Below are positions 46,490 through 56,710 of a stretch of DNA of 64,000 nt, piece after piece. The notes under the pieces were generated by a model, which was not told the origin of the DNA, searched no databases, and saw only the letters and a list, made by a program, of their open reading frames with translations. The stretch is from Ursus arctos (lineage: Eukaryota; Chordata; Mammalia; Carnivora; Ursidae), in the NCBI RefSeq assembly GCF_023065955.2, contig NW_026622874.1, positions 79,630,917 to 79,694,916 of the forward strand, read 5' to 3'. The position numbers and the translations under genes are program-made. Position 1 is the first letter of the stretch; each line of letters starts with the position of its first letter.

Positions 46490-46700
46490 GGGGCACCTGG
46501 GTGGTGCTGTTGGTTAAGCCTCCTACTCTTGGTTTACACTCAGGTCATGATCTCAGGGTCGCAAGATTGAACCCTGCATAGGCTCCGCAATTAGCGCGGA
46601 GTCTGATTGGGATTCTTTCCTCCTCCCTCTCCCCTTCCCTCTGCTCCTCCCCTTGCTTGTGTGCTCTCTCTCTCTAAAATTAAAAAAACAAAAACAAAAA
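46490..46700 (+). mobile_element. Can-SINE
   Basis: Head GGGGCACCTGGGTGGTGCTG, TC tract, A/C-rich tail (AAAACAAAAACAAAAAC). Confidence 0.92.
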
Positions 46701-48057
46701 CAATCCCTTTGAGTGGATTGATTAAATGCATTAGTAAGGCCATTTTTCAGGACTTTCCTTAACTGTTTAAGATTTGATGGGCTCATTTTACCTCCAGCTC
46801 CTCACAGAAAAATAATGACCTAGGCATGTTAAATCTAGAGAGATACTCATGTTTTAGATGTGCTATATCTAGAGAGATTCTACTATGTCACATAATGAAT
46901 TGACAGTTTGTATTAAATTTAAGCATTTGAGAGAGTATTTTCAAGATGTATTTCTAGGCTATCTGGATTGTCAAAGATCAAGAAAAACTTTTGATTCATA
47001 AGTGAGCCTTTCTACTATCTGTACTTGCTCCCTGGATTCCAGCTGTTCTTAATAAGTGTAAATGCATGTAACTAAGAATAGTGTAGTTCTTAGAGCATTT
47101 AAAATACACATACTATCTTTGTAAAATAAGAGTATTCTTATTTTAATAGACTTATTTAATATAAATGCCATATATCTTAATATATCTTATTTAGTATGAT
47201 ATTAAATAAGACTATTAAAAAAGAATATATTATATTTATTACTTAAATATTATATAGTATTTACTGTTTTATAAAAAATAATATTCTTATTTTTAAAAAT
47301 GCAGGATTTAGAACTGCAAAGTTAGTTTATCTACTCAGGGCACTTTGTAAACCTGACATAAGGATCCTAGTTCTTATGTTACCCACCATTTCTGTTAAGA
47401 CCCTCAAGCCATCTTGTCAGACCAGTTAGCAAAATAACAGGGTGAGTATAGCTTTTACTCACACACAGGTGTGGTGTTTAATATGTATTTCATTAAACAT
47501 AATTGGTTTTTCATGGTTGAAAAATAATTGGCCTGAATCACATCTTTCTAAAGGCTAAAGAAATCGAGCAATCTGATACCTCAGTCTAGCTGTGTCTGGC
47601 TAAGAAGGAGGGACATAACTGGTCTCAAGACAAGTATTGGGTTCTGAGAATTAACAAAGTGAAAAGCACAGGGTGAGGGGAGAATGGAAGGAGCTACTCT
47701 GGGAGAAAGGTGACCCCACCTTCAGTCTTCTCTACATAGGGTTTTGGATTTATCATCTATTGTTTTTGTTTCACGGAATCAGAAATCAAAGATTTGTTTA
47801 GACTTGAGTCTTGTAATCTGTTATTCAGAACCTTTAGAGTCCTGAATAGTTTGAAGCATGAGAGTGTTGTGGGTGTTCCTTCTCTGTTAAATACATTCAA
47901 GAGCCAAATCCCCAGAGACTTCATTTTTTAGAAAGGAGTGATTTCCACAAGCCCAGGAAACTGTATTCTGAAGAATCATTTCTTTGTGGTTTTGGCAGGG
48001 GGTGGGGTGGGGTGGGGGGAAGACAAGGGAAGGATGTAGCTAGAAACCATGACTTAC

Positions 48058-48214
48058 ATCCAGGAAGGTATCAGTGTCAAACTGGGCCATCCGATGTACA
48101 AAGACACAGGCTCCCTGAAGCCAGGATGAAAACACACTGCCAATGGCAGCCTTGATCCAACCAGTGTCAGACATATTCCATATGATATCTGAGGACTTCA
48201 GGTCTAGCCAATAC
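48058..48214 (-). CDS. ACSM4: ACSM4 exon 6
   Basis: 157 bp; acceptor ATTTAG, donor GGAT|GTAAGT. It encodes YWLDLKSSDIIWNMSDTGW to FDTDTFLD, intact. Confidence 0.94.
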
Positions 48215-49033
48215 CTAAATGATATGGAGAAGCAACAAGACAGACCAAAAAACCCCAAAACAAAACAAAACAAAAAGCAGAAAAGCAAACAAACTGGAAT
48301 CTTTGAGAACTGGCTAGAATCTCAATGGCTACAGAGAAGCATCAAAAGAGAGAGGCCCAAAGGCAGGATGAGTGATTCTATCTCCCACTTTTGTTAGAGG
48401 ACTTTCTCAGAATCTAGGTAATCTGAAAGTAGAGAGGGAGGCTGGGTTTGACATGATATTTGTTCATTAATGCAACAAATATTTATTGTGCAAATATATG
48501 CTAGGCACTGTTCTCCCTAGCATAGTGAGTGAGATAGACCAGATATCTGCTCTTACTTTAGCAAGACAGATAGTGGATAAGCACACAATAAAATGAGTAA
48601 GAATATAAATCAGTATCATAATTTCAAATAGTGATAAGTGCTCTGAGGAAAATAAAACAAGGTAAGGTGATAGTTTTAGGATACCTAGGAAAGTCTTTCT
48701 AGGTGGGTGAATTTACCTGGCAATGAGAAGGAACCAGGCATGCTGTTGTGGAGATGGGGTCAAGGTTGGTTCCTGTATATCACCCTGTGTATCATCACAC
48801 AAGTGCACTCCTTAATCCCGTGACCTATTTAACCCATAAATTCTTGCTTGATCTGCTGGTGAGATGGTGCCATTTACTGAGCTAAGGCTGGGCAGGGGCA
48901 TCAAGGATTCTGTTTTATAGATGTTACACTGGAGAAATCGAATAGTCATCCAAGTGGGGGTGTGAGCTAGGCAGTTGAATATACATGTTGGCAGCTCAGG
49001 GGAGAGTTTAGCAAAAACGGTTTTCTTCCCTAC

Positions 49034-49177
49034 CTTCCACAGAGGGTGTACCCAATTCTGAGGCTGCTCTGAGAGTGCTGGGCCATCTTGGGAGAGCCTG
49101 TGGTCCCACTGGTGAAATAAATGGCCATTGGTTCTTGACTTCCTGTCTCCACACAGCTATGCTCTGCAGAGGCAGAT
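49034..49177 (-). CDS. ACSM4: ACSM4 exon 5 (AMP-binding P-loop)
   Basis: 144 bp; acceptor TTTTACAG, donor GGAAG|GTAGGG. It reads [20 protein letters not shown] then [11 protein letters not shown]. The TSGTTGSPK motif binds ATP phosphates. It would follow exon 4 in phase 2. Confidence 0.93.
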
Positions 49178-49894
49178 CTGTAAAATATGGGTCCCAACCC
49201 AACATGGTGGCTGAAGATGGCAGACAAGTTTAACTCTGAGACTATATATATATATTTTTTTCTCTTTTCCTTTGCTACTTGTGCCCTCTTAATATCAGAA
49301 AACAGTTAATAGAACAAAACCTAATCCAAAGCCTCCTTGAAAGGAATTTCTCAATAAATCTTAAAGGGATTTTGGAGATCAATGCAAAGCTTTAACAACT
49401 CATTTCTCTCTCTTTTTAAGCACCACCTCTGTATAGGCCACATTGATAACCAAGATGACTTTCAATATCAGTGACAAAAAGATGTGTATTTTATTTACTT
49501 AAATATTTTTTTTCTAAGTGCTTTTTTTTAAATCTGTGATTTTTAAAAATCAGTCATGAGTCTGTGAATTGTTTATTAACATTTCAGGAGGTTTTATGAT
49601 TTAAAGGAAGATCCTTTGGCATTTGAATCAAACTTTTTAATACTTTTTATTCAGCATCTTCATCACTGGCAGACACAGTTAGGTGCTTACCATATAGCAT
49701 ACCATTCTTCTTCCTTGCTTGTTCTGGTATCAGCAGTTATATGCTTCAGGGGAGACTGTTCCTTATATAGCTCCAGGGGTTGAATCTTGATTATCCTAAA
49801 CCAATTGTGGTAATTCTCATGCCAGAGACTGATTTAGGAATGGGCACACATACAGTTACAGTCAATGAAATTTAAAGGCTTTATGGAAAGGATT

Positions 49895-50700
49895 TATGTT
49901 TCCTTAATACAAATCAAAACCACAAAGAGATACCACCTCACACCTGTCAGAATGGCTAAAATTAACAAGTCAGGAAACAACAGATGTTGGCAAAGATGCC
50001 TAGAAAGGGAAACCCTCTCACACGGTTGGTGCGAATGCAAGCTGGTGCAGCCACTCTGACAACAGCATGGAGGTTCCTCAGAAAGTTGAAAAAAGAGCTA
50101 CCCTATGACCCAGGAATTTCACTACTAGGTATTTAGCCCAAGATACAAATGTAGTGATCCGAAGGGGCACCTGCACCCCAATGTTTCTAGCAGCAATGTC
50201 CACAAGAGCCAAACTATGGAAAGAGCCCAGATGTCCATCCACAGATGAATGGATAAAGAAGATGTGGTATATATATACAATGGAATACTACTCAGCCATC
50301 AAAAATGATATCTTGCTATTTGTAGCCATGTGGATGGAATCAAAGGGTATTATGTTAAGCGAAATAAGTCAATCAGAGAAAGACAATTATATGATCTCAC
50401 TGATATGTGGAATTTAAGAAACAAAACAGAGGATCATTGGGGAAAAAGGAAAAAAACAAGATGACACCAGAGAGGGAGACAAACCATAAGAGATTCTTAA
50501 TCTTAGGAAACAAACTGAAGGTTGCTGGAGGGGAAGGGGGATGAGAGGTTGGGGTGGCTGCGTGATGGACAGTAAGGAGGGTACATGATATAATGAGCAC
50601 TGGGAATTATATAAGACTAATGCATCACTGAAGTCTACCTCTGAAAGTAATAATATACTATATGTTAATTGAATTTAAATTTAAAAAAACAAAAAACAAA
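49895..50700 (+). mobile_element. LINE-1 3' fragment, sense plus
   Basis: Starts ACAAATCAAAACCACAAAGAG, contains an 87-codon remnant of the ORF2 C terminus (STRAKLWKEPRCPSTDEWIK, MEYYSAIKND), and ends in an AAAAACAAAAAACAAAAAGG tail. It lies in the ACSM4 intron between exons 4 and 5, antisense to the gene. Confidence 0.9.
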
Positions 50701-51129
50701 AAGGAAGAAAATGTTTTCTTGTTCTCAGAAGAGTCATGAGGAAGGAATGCTGCATTTCTCCTCCCCACCCATCTTGTTTTCTGGACTTTGGATATTGTTG
50801 TGAAAGTATATTATATCTGGAACTACCCTAGGTATGTTGGAATCGCTGGGAGGGCGTGGGGTGCAGGAAGGGTAGGGACGGATTAGTAGATACACTGAGG
50901 ATGGCACGATGGAAAGATGACTGAATCTGGGTCCATGCTAACTTCATCGTAGTACTGAATAACCAACTCTCATTCCACTCTACCTCCGTACTTCTTATTT
51001 GTCATATAATAAAATTGTGTTGTTTAAGCCACTTATACTTGGGTTTCCTAGTACTAAAGACAAGAGCATTCTCTAAATAGATAACAATAACAGTATCTGT
51101 ATAAGATTGTCTGTATAGACAGCTTCAAC

Positions 51130-51595
51130 ATTTCCTTCCATCCCTGTGTAAGCATGCCACTCCCTCATTGAGGAATGGAGCCTATGTCCTCTCTCCTTGA
51201 CTCTGGGCTGGTCTTAAGGCTAGCTTTCATGGGTGGAGTGTGACAGAATTTCTTTGACTTCTCAGCTTAGGTCTTAGGCTTTATAGTTTTCACTTTTCAC
51301 TGGGAGGAACGCAGCCACCATAGAAAAATGTTCAGACTGTTCTGCTGGAGAGATAGACCATGTGTAGGCAAAGTGAGGTGCTTCAGCTAACACAGAAGCT
51401 TCAGACTTGCGAGTGAACCCCTTCTTGTGTCCTCCAGCTTCAGACAAGCTGATGTGAAGAAGGACAAGCTGCCTCTGTTGAACCCTGCATGAACTTCTAA
51501 CCCACGGAATCCTGAGCAAATGAAATGATTGTTGGTTTATTCCACTAAATTCTGGGATATTTTATAGCTCAGTATTGGATAACTGATAGAATACC
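51130..51595 (+). mobile_element. MLT1-like LTR (ERVL-MaLR), solo
   Basis: The 3' end text AACTTCTAACCCACGGAATC and TTGGATAACTGATAGAAT, with ATTTTATAGCTCAG before it, resembles MLT1 LTRs. No internal genes are seen. Boundaries are approximate. Confidence 0.5.
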
Positions 51596-51825
51596 TGAGA
51601 ATTTTGGAGACTCGTGTATCATTTCCTGAGTTTAAGGAAATAGGGTCAAGGATGCTATTTTAATTCATCTTGATGATGAGTGAATAAGATTGTCATTAAA
51701 ATGGTAAAGCAATGAGGATTAATATATAAACATACACTATATTGTCAAACATAGTTTCATGAAATACTAATATGATTTTCTTGGCAATTTGCCTTCTCCC
51801 CCCCAAAAAAGATCACTCAGTTATA

Positions 51826-51926
51826 TTTTTCAGTATATATATATATATTTTTAATATATATATATTTATATATATATGCATGCATGTGTATATATATATG
51901 TGTGTGTGTATGTATGTGTATATTGT

Positions 51927-51958
<32 letters not shown>
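51826..51958 (+). repeat. Compound TA / TG / CA microsatellite
   Basis: A (TA)n block at 51834-51880, TATG/TGTG units, then (AC)n at about 51929-51957. Confidence 0.92.
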
Positions 51959-51960
<2 letters not shown>

Positions 51961-52275
51961 AATTTGAGAAGAACCAAATTGGAATCAGAGGAACCACCCG
52001 AGGGACTAATCTAGGTGGGAGAAGATGTGGGTCTCCAAAGTGAGTTCTGCAAGGTAATCCACTGAAGATGAGAAGAAAAATTAGAATTTAAAAATTAGAA
52101 GAAAATTTAGAATTTTTTCTAATTTAAAAATTAGAAGAAAAATTAGAATTTAAAAAGAATTTTATTGATTCACCAGAGCGAATGGGATGGAGGGAAGGAG
52201 GCAAAGTAAAGAACTAGCAGGACTTGGAGATTGATTGGACTTGAAGGGTGAAGGAAGGAGGCAAGGCTGATCTGC

Positions 52276-52336
52276 TTTTAACATGGGCGACCGGGAGACT
52301 CACATGCTTTATCAACTGAGCCAGCCAGGCGCCCCT
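52276..52336 (-). mobile_element. Can-SINE 5' fragment
   Basis: Only the head remains: TATCAACTGAGCCAGCCAGG then CGCCCC, on the minus strand. The rest is lost. Confidence 0.7.
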
Positions 52337-52405
52337 CAATAATTATTTTTAAAGATATTCTATAATTCAGCAATCAATAAAGAGCATCAAACTATGTTCA
52401 TGGGA

Positions 52406-52456
52406 TATATATATAGATATATATAGATCTATAGATAGATAGATCTATATATAGTG
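52406..52456 (+). repeat. ATAG/ATATAG microsatellite
   Basis: Repeated ATATATAG and ATAGATAG units. Confidence 0.85.
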
Positions 52457-53086
52457 AAGCTGGTGTGTGGGGGCTGGAGAAAGGGGGATTTCTTCACAGT
52501 ATCTAATACTGTGGGGGGGAAAATACTATTATTTTTAATGTTTCTCAATCCAGTGTGGAACCCTTTAATGTAAGGCTTTAAATTTTCTTTTTTCTTTTAC
52601 CAAAAGAGGACACATTACAATCTGTGGGTGACAAGGAGATTTTCAATTAGTGATTTCACTGTCTGACTGACTCTGTTTCTTTGGACGCCTGAGTTTTATC
52701 TTTCTGGATTTTTCAGAACTGATTATATGTTGATGACTTCCAGATTTGTATCTTTAGGTCCTTAAGTCTGACACTCATGTATTGACCACCTGCTGAACAT
52801 TTGGATGTTCACAGACCCCTCAAATCTTAATATGTCCAACTTTAAACTCTTTCTTCAGCTGATACTGCCCACCCATTCAGTCACCCATCTTAAAAAGCAG
52901 ATCAACTTTGACTCCTTCCTTCATTCTCTAAGTCCAATCAAAGCTTCCATTAGGTGATTCTTTTATGGGAAGGAGTCTGGATCAACTGACAGTATTGCTA
53001 AGTCCTTGGAGGCAAGGAGACTCCGAGATACAGTTGGAATTGATGTTATTGCTGGTACTGCAGATGAGGCAGGAGAAGATACTCAC

Positions 53087-53292
53087 TGAAATAATTCCTG
53101 GAAGCTGAGCCACCCATTCTGGCTGCGTGGAGACACCAGGAGTTTGGTCTTCAAGTCAGGACATTCTGACATGATGGACTCCACTGCTGGGACCACCTCG
53201 TCACTGGCCACAATACACGGCCTTGGATGTTCGTAGCCGATAGAGAATGTCTTTTGCTCTCAGCTGGGTTGTTCCTGGCATGAAGACCAGCC
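53087..53292 (-). pseudogene. ACSM4: ACSM4 exon 4 with 2-bp deletion
   Basis: Acceptor CTTCCCAG, donor TTCA|GTGAGT. It starts LVFMPGTTQLRAKDILYRLR and then, where SKAKCIV is expected, the bases read AAGGCCGTGTATTGTGG. Two bases are missing at about 53217-53219, giving TGA four codons later. Downstream, another frame resumes the family sequence (VASDEVVPAVESIMSECP, LKTKLLVSP). Length 206 bp; the neighbouring phases need 208. Confidence 0.9.
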
Positions 53293-53597
53293 CTGGGAAG
53301 GAGAGAGAGCCCTGAGCTGAAATAGAACTCTTGTCCCTTTGGTAAGATTATGTACCGTGGAAACAGGCTTCGTGCTTGGGTGAGGAATACAGCCTTTAGC
53401 TACTCCTGTCTTTGTCCCCAGGGACATCCCACAGGCCCCTGGTCACCAGGAGATCCTTAGATCAGTGGCTTCAGAGATTCTATATTCAAGAAAGTAAATT
53501 CTGGATCATCTAGAGAAATGTATCATAACCAACTCTACCAAGAGACGTTACTATCCACATTTGCTTTGATAGAGCTTTGTGTTTAAATCCCAATTGC

Positions 53598-53767
53598 GGG
53601 GCTCCTGGGTGGCTCAGTTGGTTAAGTGTCTGACTCTTGATTTCAGCTCAGATCATGATCTCACAGTTGTGGGATTGAGCCCCCCATCAGGCTCCATGCT
53701 GAGATTCCCCGCCCCTTTCCCCTCTCTCTCAAAAAACAAATAAATAAAATCTTTAAAAATAAATAAA
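53598..53767 (+). mobile_element. Can-SINE in ACSM4 intron 3
   Basis: Head GGGGCTCCTGGGTGGCTCAG and an AAATAAATAAATAAA-like tail. Flanks AAATCCCAATTGC and AAATTCCAATTCC. Confidence 0.93.
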
Positions 53768-54057
53768 TAAATTCCAATTCCATAGCTTTCTAGTTGTGTG
53801 ACTTTGGACAAGCTTCTTAACATCTCTGAACCTCAGTTTCCTCTCTCGCAAACCTCTTTTTTTTTTTTTTGGCAACACCCACCTCTTAATAATAATAATA
53901 ATAGTTGCTATTATTATTCCATCATGGTTGTTCTTCATCTCAACTCTTATTTTTCTGTTCTTTGTAAGCATAGCTTCAGTCGGAACTAACAGTTCAGAAA
54001 AACCTCAAATTTCATTCTTTCTCTCTTTCTGCATGATTTAGAAATGTTAAATATTGG

Positions 54058-54261
54058 GGCACCTGGTGGCACAGTCGGTTGAGCATCTGACTCTTGGTTT
54101 CCGCTCAGGTCACGATCTCAGGGTGGTGAGGTGGAGCCCCAAGTCTGGCTCTGTGTTCAGTGCGGGGTCTACTTGAGATTCTCTCTCCCTCTCCCTCCCC
54201 CCACCACTTGCATGCGCGTGCTCTCTAAAATGAATAAATAAAATCTTTTTTTTTTTTAAAA
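54058..54261 (+). mobile_element. Can-SINE abutting the ACSM4 exon 3 donor
   Basis: Head GGCACCTGGTGGCACAGTC, TC tract, tail AATAAATAAAATC plus T-run and AAAA. A perfect 17-bp duplication gaaatgttaaatattgg lies at 54041-54057 and 54262-54278. The element ends 25 bp from the exon edge at 54286 and is antisense to ACSM4. Confidence 0.96.
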
Positions 54262-54285
54262 GAAATGTTAAATATTGGCACTGAC

Positions 54286-54496
54286 CTGTTCGCATACAAG
54301 CCACGTTTACAAGCCACCACTCTGGGATACGAGGCAGAATCACAGCCACTCGGTCTCCTCTCTTTAGGCCACAGGGCTTGGTGAGCACATTGGCAGCCTT
54401 TCGGGACAAGGAGCCCAGTTCTTCAAAGCTCCATTTGACCTCGTCCCCTCTGCCGTTCACCCACCACAGGGCTGGGTTGGCTGGTCTCTCTCCTGT
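54286..54496 (-). CDS. ACSM4: ACSM4 exon 3
   Basis: Acceptor GGCCAG, donor ACAG|GTCAGT. 211 bp, residues 68-137 plus one base: [19 protein letters not shown] to [14 protein letters not shown] Can-SINE begins about 25 bp beyond its donor. Confidence 0.93.
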
Positions 54497-56460
54497 CTGG
54501 CCATGGGCACATGGGAAAGAAAAAAAGCTTACATGACTGGTCTACCAAATAGATGGGACATCTGCCATTACTTCCCCTCAGTACCCGTGGTGGTGGATTC
54601 CGGTAAGAGCACCCCAGTTTGTCTTTGGGGGAACAACTCTCCTGTTGAATACAACCTAGGTGAGCAACCCATCAGGGTAATTGCCCACCCACCAGTGGGT
54701 GGCATGTGACTCATGTTGGACGAGTCAGACCTTCTCTCCCGGATTTTGAGTTTTCTGAGAAGAACCAAAAGAGAATATGGTTGAAACAAAACCTGTGTAT
54801 GGGCTTTTGGTGCTTACGTATCTCCAGGAAGCTGTCCTTATTTCCTGGTCTTGCTGAGACTGACTGTCCAGCTTGCAACCCAGTTTTGTGAGCACTCCCT
54901 TGTCCAATAAATTTTTTTTCTTGCTTAACTTAGATTCTGTTCCATCCAAATAACCACAATTTGTGTGCTAAAGTTGATTAGGAACTTAACATCCTTTTTT
55001 TTTTACCCAAAAGGCTGAAGTATGGGTTTCATAGGTAACAAAGAACAAAATAGTGGGCCTTTGGGGGGAGTTCATCAAGTGATTGATTTCTGGAGGAAAC
55101 TTCTCATATGATTCTGCAAGTACACTGTCTATGCTGCAGAACCTCTTTGCTTTATGTGTTACCTGGGGAAAAAAATTACTTCTCCTTTCTTCCCCTACCT
55201 GGAATATCTGGAATGCTCCTTTTACCTTCCCTGGTTGGAAAATATTTCAAAACTTAATTTCCATTTTACTTCCTCTAGGAAGCTTTCCTTAGGCTCCCCT
55301 TCTTCTCCTCTCTGACTTCTCTGTGTTTCTCCAGCATTATGCTCAAATGCCAGATGACTCCATTGCACTGTATCATAGGCCCTGCTCTATGGGTATAAGC
55401 TCCCTAAGATCAGGGGCTGTTTCCTGTACCCTTGGGACTGGTGAGCTTGGATAAGGAGCTTAACTTCTGTGAGGTCAATTTCCTTATCTGCAACCCCCCC
55501 CCCAGGGTGGCGATGGGGATTTGATGAAATAATATAGGTCAATATTTCTCAATCTTTAGTCATTGGAGTATCACGATTTTTGCCAGATCTGTCTACACCT
55601 GTGCTATTGTTCTTTGTATTTTTCTTTACATTCACTCACTTTTCTTGTACACATTTACTTAAGAAGGAAAATGCATTTACTCGTCACCATAATTGGAGAA
55701 CCAGTACTGCTTGTTAAAAGTAGGTTACTGAAAAATAAGTATATTAAAAACAAAATATGCCCAGAGATTTTCAACTTCTACCTGCTCTTTTGTTCAAAAG
55801 AGAGTTTAGCAAGTATAAGAGAGCTGTTAAAGATGTAAATGGATTTAAAGGAAGACTTTCCCCTCAATTTAATAGGAAAGATTGATTCAACATTATTTGA
55901 AACCTTGTATACCTTCTGAGGCACAGGTCCTTGCAGTGAATTTTGGTAAGCACTGATAGGTAAGTATCTAGCTCCGTGCCTGCCATGGGGTGGGGTCAGT
56001 AAGCAGGGACTTGACCTGAGGCTACAGTGCAAACATGCAAGGCTTTTTGCTTCATTCTTTTCAACATCTGATTCTTTCCTAATCACTCCAATGATGACTA
56101 TCATTATGACACCAAAGTTCAAATTACTGTTTTTTGGATAAGCCTGTGACCAGCCCAGACAGATGAATAGAGAGCAAAGAGCTGCTGCGTGGGACTTGGA
56201 GAAAATGAAGGAAAAGAGGCAGGATTCTTTAAGTAACCACTGTAAGGGAGACCGAGGAGGCTCCAGAGAAAGACAGCATGTGTAGTTGTGGATCAAAGAT
56301 CTTCCCTGGGGAGAGAGGAGGGCAAGGGGAAAACAAACAAAGGAAACCAAGAAGGATGAAAGAAATGAATTAAGAGTGGTAAATGGACCACGGAACAAGA
56401 AATGGAAGCCTGAGATGTATGTGGATACCAAGCATCTAATAGAAGCCTGTCATGCCATAC

Positions 56461-56710
56461 CTTCTCCTTTTGGGACCACTGGTCCAGCACATCCCCAGCA
56501 AAGTTAAAGTTCTTAGGCAGTGACTTTTCACAGCGATTTATGGCTTCAAAGTCAGCAAGAGTCAAAGGTGCCCAAAGCTGGTGATCTTTGTGAAGGTACC
56601 GGCCAGTTGGCTTTGCAAGCCAGATGAATCTGAATGTCTGGTAGCGGAAAAAAATCATCATGATTCCCGAAGGGCTTTGTCAACTGATATGGATGTGGAA
56701 GTTCTGCAGC
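56461..56710 (-). CDS. ACSM4: ACSM4 exon with start codon
   Basis: Acceptor CCCACAG before 56710 (an alternative, CTGCAG, before 56703), donor GAGAAG|GTATGG after 56461. ATG at 56659-56661 has an in-frame TGA seven codons upstream. It encodes 67 residues ending LDQWSQKEK, phase 0. The Phe/Arg-rich start looks like a mitochondrial presequence. Confidence 0.9.

Larger units (their letters stand above)
38540..56710 (-). pseudogene. ACSM4: ACSM4 (olfactory-type acyl-CoA synthetase), frame broken in exon 4
   Basis: ACSM4 is a mitochondrial medium-chain acyl-CoA synthetase. The rat form is known as O-MACS from olfactory epithelium. Thirteen coding exons on the minus strand give 580 codons if two missing bases are allowed for, the same length as the human protein I remember. 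The N terminus MMIFFRYQTFRFIW marks ACSM4 rather than ACSM1, 2, 3 or 5. Motifs present are the P-loop TSGTTGSPK (exon 5), WNMSDTGW (6), YEGYGQTE (8), TGDRG and GRADD (11), YRIGPFEVE (12) and the catalytic-lysine region TITGKIKR (14). Exon 4 is 206 bp where phase continuity requires 208, causing a stop at about codon 168. Everything else is intact, so the lesion is recent, polymorphic, or a sequence error. The gene is convergent with THUMPD1. Confidence 0.88.

Noticed and set aside
53087..53292. Alternative splicing as rescue of the ACSM4 frameshift
   Set aside because: Skipping exon 4 joins phase 1 to phase 2 and stays out of frame, and I saw no nearby alternative site that recovers both the frame and the motif sequence.
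55778..56431. 217-codon open frame, minus strand
   Set aside because: It lies in the first large ACSM4 intron and overlaps no family sequence. The composition is intron-like. Treated as chance.
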